DNA of 33,843 nt, from positions 1-33,843 of the forward strand of contig JAAUUM010000016.1 in NCBI GenBank assembly GCA_012031565.1. The letters are read 5' to 3'. Shown here one piece after another: positions 1 through 6,338 of this stretch. Numbering within the stretch: the stretch's first letter is position 1; each line of letters starts with the position of its first letter. Both the position numbers and the translations under genes were made by a program. The notes below the pieces were generated by a model. That model was given only the letters and a program-made list of their open reading frames with translations, was not told the origin of the DNA and did no database searches. Source of the DNA: Synechococcaceae cyanobacterium SM2_3_2. Its GTDB lineage: Bacteria > Cyanobacteriota > Cyanobacteriia > Thermostichales > Thermostichaceae.

Positions 1-127
1 CACCCCATGCTGATGGTGCTCAGTTGGTAGAGCAGCTCGCGTGAAATGAGTCTGGGAGAAGGTTTGAGACATTTGACTTAGAAGCTGATGACGGGACTCG
101 AACCTGCGACCTGCTCATTACGAGTGA
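1..127. repeat. attL-like direct repeat with displaced tRNA-Thr 3' fragment
   Basis: This 127-bp segment is identical to 5921-6047. Bases 84-127 are the 3' 44 nt of tRNA-Thr read on the minus strand (anticodon arm, variable loop, T arm, acceptor 3' strand). Identity stops after CGAGTGA, where the element sequence replaces the 5' half of the tRNA. The junction forms a palindrome, GTGATA-C-TATCAC (124-136). The repeat is unusually long because it also includes a tRNA-like stretch downstream of the tRNA gene. Confidence 0.9.
9..82 (+). pseudogene. tRNA-Thr-like remnant (left copy)
   Basis: Bases 9-38 match the 5' half of the neighbouring tRNA-Thr at 28 of 30 positions (acceptor strand GCTGATG, complete D arm, start of the anticodon stem), but on the opposite strand. 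The anticodon loop reads CGTGAAA and the T arm and acceptor 3' strand have decayed, so no functional tRNA is expected. The same sequence occurs at 5929-6002. Confidence 0.6.
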
Positions 128-177
128 TACTATCACACCTTATGGGGGTAAGGATTACAGCCGATACGGTCTGATGT

Positions 178-196
178 GATACAATCCTGATACAAG
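178..196. promoter_or_regulatory. Candidate recombinase arm-type sites, left end
   Basis: Two copies of a GATACAA(G) motif lie at 178-184 and 189-196, 11 bp apart start to start. The same motif as TTGATACAAG occurs four times at the right end (5838-5885). Matching short motifs near both att repeats fit arm-type binding sites of the element's integrase or its directionality factor; this role is inferred. Confidence 0.45.
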
Positions 197-309
197 ATTT
201 AACACATTACAGCCTGAGAGAGGTGGTTCAGCAGGCCATAGCTCGGTGGGTTAACAACCCAATCCACCCAGCAGTGTTGGGCGAGTGTTGGGCGAGTGTC
301 ACAGTGTGT

Positions 310-564
310 TTACCCGTCTTGAGCGGTGTGCGTCTGGATGAAGGTATCAATCCTGCCTTGCACCTCTACCGACTGCTTATCCCTGAGTTCACGCAAGATG
401 CAGACGATATCCTTGTCCAGAATCCATCGCCTACCCCTGAACCGGTAGAACCTTGCTCCAAGCCTCACAGCACATCCATACAGTGTGCTGTAAGAGATCC
501 CTACTTGCCTGCTCACCGTGTTCAGGTGGAGATAGCGTTCTCTACTCGTTTCTGCTGGTTTCAC
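310..564 (-). CDS. Small helix-turn-helix protein, candidate excisionase or repressor
   Basis: This 84-aa protein starts with GTG and has an N-terminal HTH (about residues 12-35, with SRQVGISYSTLY) followed by a basic RGRRWIL wing and a C-terminal helix, the layout of MerR/excisionase-type winged HTH domains. It is recognisably similar to the 83-aa protein at 4413-4664: RQ(V/A)GI in the HTH, R-x-WI in the wing, and a closing D-x-x-x-x-x-x-T segment. It is transcribed toward the left att repeat, away from the polymerase gene. No strong ribosome-binding site is visible. Likely roles are recombination directionality or control of the divergent polymerase promoter. A longer plus-strand frame (223-657) overlaps it but has no recognisable domain. 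Confidence 0.6.
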   Translation of the reverse strand: MKPAETSRERYLHLNTVSRQVGISYSTLYGCAVRLGARFYRFRGRRWILDKDIVCILRELRDKQSVEVQGRIDTFIQTHTAQDG

Positions 565-698
565 ATCACACCACGCCTATCACCACACCTCTGGGATGTG
601 CACAGTATGGCATATGGCGTCTTATGCAATCTTTATCGCTTAACTAATGCTATTTGATTAAATCCCTCAATCCTTTGTAGTGCAAGGGATATAGATTT

Positions 699-728
699 TT
701 GACAGCCTTTATAGACTATAAAAATAAT
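699..728 (+). promoter_or_regulatory. Putative promoter of the polymerase gene
   Basis: A consensus -35 box TTGACA (699-704) is followed after 18 bp by AATAAT (723-728; 5 of 6 match to TATAAT). It lies in the AT-rich divergent region between the HTH gene and the polymerase gene, about 105 bp upstream of the latter. Confidence 0.5.
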
Positions 729-742
729 GACAAGGCATAAGA

Positions 743-789
743 AAACCCCGTAAGATGTTGGTTAACACGCCTAACAAATACCGGGGTTT
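743..789 (+). promoter_or_regulatory. Stem-loop in the polymerase gene leader
   Basis: AAACCCCG (743-750) pairs perfectly with CGGGGTTT (782-789). An inner helix, TGTTGG with CCTAACA (one bulged T), can form within the loop. It lies between the putative promoter and the start codon at 835. No U-tract follows directly, so it looks more like a leader structure or protein-binding site than a simple terminator. Confidence 0.45.
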
Positions 790-834
790 CCTGTTATTCA
801 ATTTAGGCATTAACATAAGGACATTACATACCCC

Positions 835-3800
835 ATGACTGCCCATAACGATAGTATATCACAACAATCTGGACTGACAATAAAATTGGGAATGGACTCA
901 GAGTCCATTCCACATACCTTGGGTGAGTCAGATTCGGATAGTCAGTCAACACATCGGAATATAACCCTACAACTAGCTCTGCAAGGCAATCACAGGGAAG
1001 TCATACTAGCAAACCTAAATAACTTACCTTACCCGTTACTAGGTTGCATGGTTGTCAAACAAGGTGATGAATGTGAGTACACTTCATTAGTTATCGACAG
1101 TAGAGGTGTGGACAATGTGATGTCATATTGGGATTTATTGGATGAGACTATATCATCCATATGTAAGACTGTTCATCCAGATGAGAGGGTGGATAAGGTT
1201 GAGTTGATAGCTCACTTCCAGAATGCTGAATTAGCACCTCTATTCCAACACGAAGACTCAGTAAATAAAATATTAGGTAATCAGAACAAGCTATATGATT
1301 ACATCGAGCGTTACCACCGTCTGAAGAAAGAGGTAACTAACCTACGCGACAGATACGTGCTGGCTAAGACATCGCGGGATGAGGGTAAGCACGTCTGGGC
1401 TGATGGTGAGTTGAACGGGTTACAGGGTGAGATAGAGGCTAAGACAGGTGAGGCTAACAACATCGAGACCGTGCTAGCCGGTGAGGGTATTGACGTTGAG
1501 AATCCCCCCAAGGGGTTTGGTAAGGCAACTGTGTGTCCAATTCACAGCATCTTGATGCTTGATGGACTATGGCTACCCAAGACAGGGTGTAGGGTTGAGT
1601 TCAGGGATACTCTATTGCTATACCCCAAGACAAAGCTAAGTAAGTTAGGTGAGTCTGTAGGGATCCCCAAGGTGGATGGGATTAACTTTGATCAGCATGA
1701 TGCTGGGTGGTGGTTAGAGAACGATAGAGAGAAGTTCATTGAGTATGCAGCCACAGATGCAATCATCGCTTTAGCAGCTCGTAATGCTTTTGATCAGTCC
1801 TTCATTGATCTAGCCAACAACCTTATTGAGATGGGTCTTATCGATGATTTGATGTTTGACAATGAATTAGTTAGATGGGGTGAGTATGGATACCCTAAGA
1901 CAGCATCCAGCTTTGCGGGTGTATTGATGCGTCTGTACTTAATAATGACTGGACAATGGGATGGATATAAACAATCAGCCAAACACCCATCTAAATATCT
2001 ACCCACTGAAGCTGCTAATAAGGTGAAGGGTGGATTAGGCAAGTGTAAATATCCCGAACATCACATTGCTAAAAATGTGGATGTTTATGATGCAGCGTCA
2101 ATGTACCCTACCATCATGAAAAACATTAGATACCCACTATGGGAACCAAGAAGCTATGGTACTGAACAGAATGTCAATATCAACGAAGTTTGTGGGTTTC
2201 TAAACAATAGATCAGAAGGTGCTCTGTTAGAAGTATCTTATGTACTGAAAGATGGATTGAGTCAATGGGCTTACCCGTTAGTAGAACATGACAGTGAGAC
2301 AGGTACATCCTTCACACCCAGAGAGTTTAGAGGATTGATAACCGTCTTTGAGTTATTTGCACTGCAACACACCTACCCTAGATTGAAGATAACAGTCCAT
2401 CAAGGTATCTACTGGGACAAGAGAGATATCAAGAAAGGACACAAAGAGAGAGGTAGTGTTGATTATCTAGATTTAGGTTCACTCATCCACCCCTTGTTTG
2501 AACTTAGGCAACAGATGAAGGATGAGCATGGTAAGGGTTCACCCCAAGAGACTCTAGTTAAACTGATGATGAACAGTCTCTATGGTAAGACTGCACAATC
2601 TAAAGCAATCTTCAATAACGAGCTACTAACAAACTCTCTAATCATAGGATCCTACATTGATACAGCTACTCAGAAGAAAGATGGTAAAGCAGGTTTAACC
2701 CATCTATCACTAGCTAATTGGATTACGGGTGCTGGTAGAGCGATGATTGCTTTGATGGCTTGCAAGTCAGATGCACACCTGTGTGTAACAGACTCTATCA
2801 TCTGTGATCACGGTAAGTTTGTTCATTCAAAGGATATAACTACAGGATGGAAGTTATTAGATAACATTCTTCACAATACAGAATGGAAGTTGGAACATAA
2901 TAACACAGATTTAATCATTGCCAAGAACCTTGATTACTCTCTACTCAAGTTAAGTCCACAACTATCCTACAAGTTAGATAGAGGTGATGAACTATCAGAT
3001 GTGGATGTGAACAAAGCCTTTGAATGGAGTATTGTGCAAGGACACACACCCTTAGTTAAGTCCAGAGGTGATAAGAGGGATCCTAAAGAGATATTCAGAG
3101 ATGAATGCAACTATCGTCACAAGGGTAAAACTGTAGAGACTGAACAACAGGCTTTGGTTAAAGCAGGTGAGTTCTTAATTCAAGGTAACTATCCAGGCAG
3201 AGGGTTCAAACCACTTAATGCTCAATACACCAAGACAGTGCGTAAGTCATGTGGGAATAACAAGCACAACGTCAAGAACCGTGATGATATGCGTTTCCGC
3301 TTGAGACTGGATGCAGTAAGTAAGAATCACATAGATGAACACGGTAAAGACTACGCTAACTTCCACCACCTAAGGCAAGACAACCCAGAGTTAGCAAGGA
3401 CGGTGTGGAACAGGGTATTTAGTCAGATCAACACTACAAAGCATAGTCACAGGGTTAGTAAGGAATACAGACTAGCTATCTTCAATGCACACAGACGCGG
3501 GATGTCATTCAATGACTTGAGCTTGATCACGGGTATACCACCATCCACCCTCAAATCTTGGTGGAAGTCATTCACAAAGCAACACCCTGATATCCAGACA
3601 ATGGTTATGGCATTGGAGCGATGCACTACCAGATGGGATCCTGAGACAAAAGAGGCTGTGAGAGAGGATAAGCACCTAACCCACCCAGTTCAATACCTTA
3701 TAGACCACAGTGACCTACTAGATGAGGTTAAGGACAAGCTAGGCGGCTTTGTGGATGCCTATGACGGATTCCCCCCGCACAACGGCTTAACTACCGCTGA

Positions 3801-3966
3801 ATGGCTAGAGAACGACCTTGCACAAGCGACAGCCCGTAGAGGCTTTGTTCAATCAGCCTTGAAGCAATCCAGAGAAGCCATGCGCCTCTACCGTGAGGAT
3901 AGAGAGGGTTGGGACTTCCAGCAATGGTGTGAGTCGATGGATGCTCAATCGCGCTCGGTCGCGTAA
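835..3966 (+). CDS. Family-B DNA polymerase of the protein-primed/primer-independent type (piPolB-like)
   Basis: The 1043-aa protein has family-B polymerase motif A (DAASMYP, residues 419-425), motif B (KLMMNSLYG, 576-584) and a motif C variant (CVTDSI, catalytic-type Asp653, first Asp replaced by Val). A KGG segment (398-400) ahead of motif A resembles the YxGG linker of protein-primed polymerases. The motif B to C spacing (about 77 residues) is close to that of phi29 polymerase, consistent with a TPR2-like insertion. An N-terminal exonuclease-like domain keeps an Exo III motif (YAATD, 304-308), but Exo I is not evident and Exo II is degenerate; a charged, probably coiled-coil insertion (about 150-212) splits it. 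A C-terminal extension of nearly 390 residues after motif C includes a probable HTH (about 876-912). With no terminal-protein gene in the element, primer-independent synthesis is the attractive reading, but it is inference. The start is ATG with a weak AAGGA upstream. Confidence 0.85.
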   Translation: MTAHNDSISQQSGLTIKLGMDSESIPHTLGESDSDSQSTHRNITLQLALQGNHREVILANLNNLPYPLLGCMVVKQGDECEYTSLVIDSRGVDNVMSYWDLLDETISSICKTVHPDERVDKVELIAHFQNAELAPLFQHEDSVNKILGNQNKLYDYIERYHRLKKEVTNLRDRYVLAKTSRDEGKHVWADGELNGLQGEIEAKTGEANNIETVLAGEGIDVENPPKGFGKATVCPIHSILMLDGLWLPKTGCRVEFRDTLLLYPKTKLSKLGESVGIPKVDGINFDQHDAGWWLENDREKFIEYAATDAIIALAARNAFDQSFIDLANNLIEMGLIDDLMFDNELVRWGEYGYPKTASSFAGVLMRLYLIMTGQWDGYKQSAKHPSKYLPTEAANKVKGGLGKCKYPEHHIAKNVDVYDAASMYPTIMKNIRYPLWEPRSYGTEQNVNINEVCGFLNNRSEGALLEVSYVLKDGLSQWAYPLVEHDSETGTSFTPREFRGLITVFELFALQHTYPRLKITVHQGIYWDKRDIKKGHKERGSVDYLDLGSLIHPLFELRQQMKDEHGKGSPQETLVKLMMNSLYGKTAQSKAIFNNELLTNSLIIGSYIDTATQKKDGKAGLTHLSLANWITGAGRAMIALMACKSDAHLCVTDSIICDHGKFVHSKDITTGWKLLDNILHNTEWKLEHNNTDLIIAKNLDYSLLKLSPQLSYKLDRGDELSDVDVNKAFEWSIVQGHTPLVKSRGDKRDPKEIFRDECNYRHKGKTVETEQQALVKAGEFLIQGNYPGRGFKPLNAQYTKTVRKSCGNNKHNVKNRDDMRFRLRLDAVSKNHIDEHGKDYANFHHLRQDNPELARTVWNRVFSQINTTKHSHRVSKEYRLAIFNAHRRGMSFNDLSLITGIPPSTLKSWWKSFTKQHPDIQTMVMALERCTTRWDPETKEAVREDKHLTHPVQYLIDHSDLLDEVKDKLGGFVDAYDGFPPHNGLTTAEWLENDLAQATARRGFVQSALKQSREAMRLYREDREGWDFQQWCESMDAQSRSVA

Positions 3967-3971
3967 CGATC

Positions 3972-3992
3972 TTAGGGGTGCCCTACCCCTAA
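3972..3992 (+). terminator. Hairpin directly after the polymerase stop codon
   Basis: TTAGGGGT (3972-3979) and ACCCCTAA (3985-3992) form a perfect 8-bp stem with a 5-nt loop, starting five bases after the TAA stop. There is no U-tract, so it may terminate weakly or protect the transcript end. Confidence 0.45.
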
Positions 3993-4076
3993 TACAAAAC
4001 CTGACCACCTGGAATACACCCACAAACCCCCCACACCGCTGAGGGTCGGATCCTGGTTTCTGGAAGCAAGTGCTAT

Positions 4077-4285
4077 CAGTCTGTTGTCTGCAAGTGGATT
4101 GTGATTTGACAGTCTATTGTTTGTATTTAGACTGTATGCAAATTGAGTTTATACTACGATATTCCAGTCGGGAATATGTCCCGTGACTGTGGTGGTTTTG
4201 TAAGTCCATTGTATTTATGGACTACTTAAGCAGTCCTGTACGTTCAAAACGTTATTTCGCGACTGTGAGAATGTTGTGAAACATT
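4077..4285. other. Hairpin array with AGTC/GACT arms; candidate origin or control region
   Basis: Within the 446-bp gap between the polymerase and the downstream HTH gene lie consecutive inverted repeats. They are ACAGTCTA/TAGACTGT (4109-4116/4128-4135), ATATTCC/GGAATAT (4159-4165/4171-4177) competing with a CAGTC...GACTG fold (4165-4189), AGTCCAT/ATGGACT (4203-4209/4217-4223), CAGTC...GACTG (4231-4265) enclosing ACGTT/AACGT, and AATGTT/AACATT (4270-4275/4280-4285). CAGTC or GACTG occurs seven times; two pairs have arm starts 20 bp apart and the third 30 bp. The region is AT-rich and non-coding. Origin of the excised form, integrase/Xis binding region or regulatory RNA are all possible. Bases 3993-4076 and 4286-4412 show nothing else I recognise. 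Confidence 0.55.
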
Positions 4286-4412
4286 AACAATGCATCTGTG
4301 TTTAGGCTAGACTCAAATAGTACAACTGCAAACAAATTACATCCAAACTTTTGGGTGGTTACTGCAAAACTAATACCATTAGATATCTCTGAAACCCGTA
4401 ACGAGGTCGGTC

Positions 4413-4664
4413 ATGCAATTGTACGGACAAGAACATTATGGGATCCCTGAGATCGCCCGCCAAGCCGGGATCCCACCCAGTCGCGTTAGGTCGTGGGTTT
4501 ATCGGTCAAGGGTAAGGACGGTTAAGCACCTAGACCGACTGTGGATCCATCCTAGAGAGGTGGTGAGGATGCTTGAACGACTTGAGGATATCCCTGATCA
4601 GTGTGTTGACAGACTGATGGACATTGCCTTGAGCCTTACACCCCTTACAACTCAGGGACAATAA
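4413..4664 (+). CDS. Small helix-turn-helix protein, candidate excisionase or regulator
   Basis: This 83-aa protein has an HTH near its N terminus (IPEIARQAGIPPSRVRSWV, about residues 11-29), a wing with DRLWIHPREVV, and a C-terminal helix. It reads like a MerR/excisionase-type winged HTH and is a divergent paralogue of the protein at 310-564. It follows the hairpin array and points toward the integrase gene; the two genes converge and overlap by 20 bp at their stop codons. A role in excision or in repressing element promoters is inferred from size, fold and position. Confidence 0.65.
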   Translation: MQLYGQEHYGIPEIARQAGIPPSRVRSWVYRSRVRTVKHLDRLWIHPREVVRMLERLEDIPDQCVDRLMDIALSLTPLTTQGQ

Positions 4665-5847
4665 GATCTCTTCTGTTGCTGGCATAGTGCTTGTAGATAA
4701 CCTCTGGGGTGTTCCCTACCCACTTGGCCACATCCTTCACATCTATCTTGGATCCATCTGGTAGGGTTGCGTCCAGCGTTAGTGTGATAAAGGTGTGTCG
4801 GGTTTGGTAGGGGTTGCGATACTCCACGCCACACTTGCCTAGTACAGACTTCCAAGCTCGATTACAGAAGTTGTGTTGGTCAATATGCCTACCCTCTGGA
4901 CTTGGGAATATCAAATCGTTTGCACTTGCATTGTTGGGCTTAATACTGTCCAAAAACGTTCTAAGTTGCTTGTTGATAGGGAAACGCCTATGCTCTTGAG
5001 TCTTGAGTCCTTGTCTCACCTCTAGTCCGAACTCACCATCCACCACCCCTTGTTCAAATAAGATATGGGATCCTTTATCATGTCTCCACTGCAAGGCGGT
5101 TACCTCAGAGGGTCTAGCACCCGTAAAGAACAGAAAGTAGACATAAGGATGGTAGTAGCTGTATCGTTCCCAAGTTCTGAAGGTATCCAGAATTAAGTCT
5201 CTTTCCGCTCTGGTAAAGGCTTTGATGTCTAACTCTTGTCTGTCTTTACCCTTATCTGACTTGGGTATCGTGATGTCTTTAGCCATGCCCTCAAATGGGT
5301 TTGTGTAAAGTAAGTTAGATCGGATCCCCCACTCAGCACAGGCGTTCAGTTGAACGAGTATCCGCTTGGCTGTGTAAGGTGGTGTGTTGGCTGCTAACCA
5401 ATCTCTCAAGGCTTGAGCTTCATTAGGTGTGTCAAGCCCACACCGCTTAAGTGTGTTCTTCACACATCGAATATAAGTCTTCTGATAGGTGTTGGGACTC
5501 ACCCCTGGACGCTTGAACTCTATGTATCGATCCCAAAGCTCCATCAAGCTGATGGTGTTAGTTGTATCAACCTCGCCCTTTGATACAAGTCTTAGGGATG
5601 CGGCACCCGTCCCTTGACTCTTGAGGTTCTGCCAGTAGTCATCAAACAATCCTAGAGCGATGGCATTGTCGATATCCTCAGCAGTCTTGCGAGCTGCCTT
5701 GAGAATCCTGGCAGACTCTTTACCTACTGTGTGGTTGTATGTCGTTCCCTTCAGAGTAAAGCGGATCCTGACACTACCTCTAAAGCGTTCTACCGTCACT
5801 CTGCCCACTTTGGCGACAACGCTGGTAGGTTTCAGGTCTTGTATCAT
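4645..5847 (-). CDS. int: Tyrosine recombinase/integrase
   Basis: The 400-aa protein has an arm-type N-terminal region, a SAM-like core-binding domain (about 95-190) and a C-terminal catalytic domain. Catalytic residues are visible: Arg245 (FTGARPSEV), Lys282 (LKTQEHRRF), Arg350-His351 (YQTRHTF, with Tyr347 where many relatives have His), Trp376 (AKWVGN) and the nucleophile, most likely Tyr388 (YKHYAS). Length and layout are normal for tRNA-targeting integrases. It lies next to the intact tRNA and attR, as is typical. The start codon sits inside a cluster of TTGATACAAG repeats, suggesting autoregulation. It should catalyse integration and excision at the tRNA-Thr gene. Confidence 0.93.
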   Translation of the reverse strand: MIQDLKPTSVVAKVGRVTVERFRGSVRIRFTLKGTTYNHTVGKESARILKAARKTAEDIDNAIALGLFDDYWQNLKSQGTGAASLRLVSKGEVDTTNTISLMELWDRYIEFKRPGVSPNTYQKTYIRCVKNTLKRCGLDTPNEAQALRDWLAANTPPYTAKRILVQLNACAEWGIRSNLLYTNPFEGMAKDITIPKSDKGKDRQELDIKAFTRAERDLILDTFRTWERYSYYHPYVYFLFFTGARPSEVTALQWRHDKGSHILFEQGVVDGEFGLEVRQGLKTQEHRRFPINKQLRTFLDSIKPNNASANDLIFPSPEGRHIDQHNFCNRAWKSVLGKCGVEYRNPYQTRHTFITLTLDATLPDGSKIDVKDVAKWVGNTPEVIYKHYASNRRDLIVPEL

Positions 5848-5885
5848 CTTGTATCACCTTGAGCTTGATACAAGTTTGATACAAG
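5838..5885. promoter_or_regulatory. Cluster of four TTGATACAAG-type repeats over the integrase start
   Basis: CTTGTATCA occurs at 5838-5846 and 5848-5856 (one strand), and TTGATACAAG at 5865-5874 and 5876-5885 (other strand), giving an inverted pair of direct repeats spaced 10-11 bp, one helical turn. The integrase ATG (5845-5847) is inside the first copy. Two more copies are within the integrase gene (5562-5570 and 5580-5589). They are likely arm-type sites that also control integrase expression. Confidence 0.6.
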
Positions 5886-5920
5886 ATCGCAAGGCTGTAA
5901 ACCCATTAAATTAGTTACCT

Positions 5921-6047
5921 CACCCCATGCTGATGGTGCTCAGTTGGTAGAGCAGCTCGCGTGAAATGAGTCTGGGAGAAGGTTTGAGACATTTGACTTA
6001 GAAGCTGATGACGGGACTCGAACCTGCGACCTGCTCATTACGAGTGA
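5921..6047. repeat. attR-like direct repeat
   Basis: This 127-bp segment is identical to 1-127. Its last 45 bases are the 3' part of the intact tRNA-Thr gene, so the tRNA is restored on this side. The repeat also includes the tRNA-like remnant at 5929-6002. Confidence 0.9.
5929..6002 (+). pseudogene. tRNA-Thr-like remnant (right copy)
   Basis: Its first 30 bases (5929-5958) match the 5' half of the intact tRNA-Thr (6046-6075, other strand) at 28 of 30 positions, forming an inverted repeat about 87 bp apart. The 3' half has decayed. It may be the trace of an earlier integration or recombination at this tRNA. Confidence 0.6.
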
Positions 6048-6075
6048 GCTGCTCTACCAACTGAGCTACATCAGC
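6003..6075 (-). tRNA. trnT: tRNA-Thr, anticodon CGU
   Basis: The minus strand folds as a full cloverleaf: acceptor GCTGATG/CATCAGC (7 bp), D arm GCTC/GAGC, anticodon stem GCTCA/TGAGC with loop CTCGTAA (anticodon CGU, Thr ACG codon), 5-nt variable loop AGGTC, and T arm GCAGG-TTCGAGT-CCCGT with a wobble pair and an A-C mismatch. CCA is not encoded. The element is inserted in its 3' half, and the attR sequence restores the gene, leaving its upstream promoter side (above 6075) untouched. The CGU isoacceptor is often dispensable because a UGU tRNA can read ACG, which may favour it as a target. Confidence 0.92.
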
Positions 6076-6338
6076 GCAATCTCAGGCCAATTTTACCATC
6101 TGTGGCATGACAACTTAGCACGGGATCCCTTCTGGGGGATTAAGGGTGCAACCAAGCTTGATAAAATAGCTGCGGCATCAAGGCTGTGCAAAGAGAAGGG
6201 ATCCTGACGATATCTGAGCAGACCTTTGTGATGCCAGTTGTTCTGAGGATGATTACAGAAGCTAACCCCAGTAGCTTAACCAACAGAGAGTAAGCTGAGC
6301 CCCGCTAGATAAGCCAGACATGAGAGAGGGATGAATAG

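Larger units (their letters stand above)
1..6047. mobile_element. Integrative element encoding a family-B DNA polymerase, inserted in tRNA-Thr(CGU)
   Basis: Two perfect 127-bp direct repeats (1-127 and 5921-6047) enclose a compact cassette: HTH gene (minus), PolB gene (plus), hairpin-rich spacer, HTH gene (plus), tyrosine integrase (minus). The right repeat runs into an intact tRNA-Thr gene and the left repeat carries only that gene's 3' part, the usual geometry of tRNA-targeted integration. The interior is visibly AT-richer than the flanking genes and has fewer GGATCC sites (12 counted in about 6 kb). The gene set resembles pipolins (PolB plus tyrosine recombinase plus att repeats at a tRNA gene). 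No cas1, terminal-protein, capsid or conjugation gene is visible. The left repeat begins exactly at the window edge, so it may extend further left or belong to a tandem copy. Confidence 0.85.

Noticed and set aside
9-82. Functional second tRNA with anticodon UGA
   Set aside because: The D arm and anticodon stem can be drawn, but the T arm and acceptor 3' strand are missing, so it cannot form a working tRNA.
223-657. Plus-strand frame of 144 aa at the left end of the element
   Set aside because: It overlaps the HTH gene on the other strand and shows no recognisable domain, and its composition looks like an antisense shadow.
4077-4285. CRISPR array
   Set aside because: The repeated units are short inverted arms of varying context, without equal-length repeats and unique spacers.
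1-6047. Casposon or CRISPR-related element
   Set aside because: A PolB is present, but no cas1, no terminal inverted repeats and no spacer-repeat array; integration is by a tyrosine recombinase at a tRNA gene.
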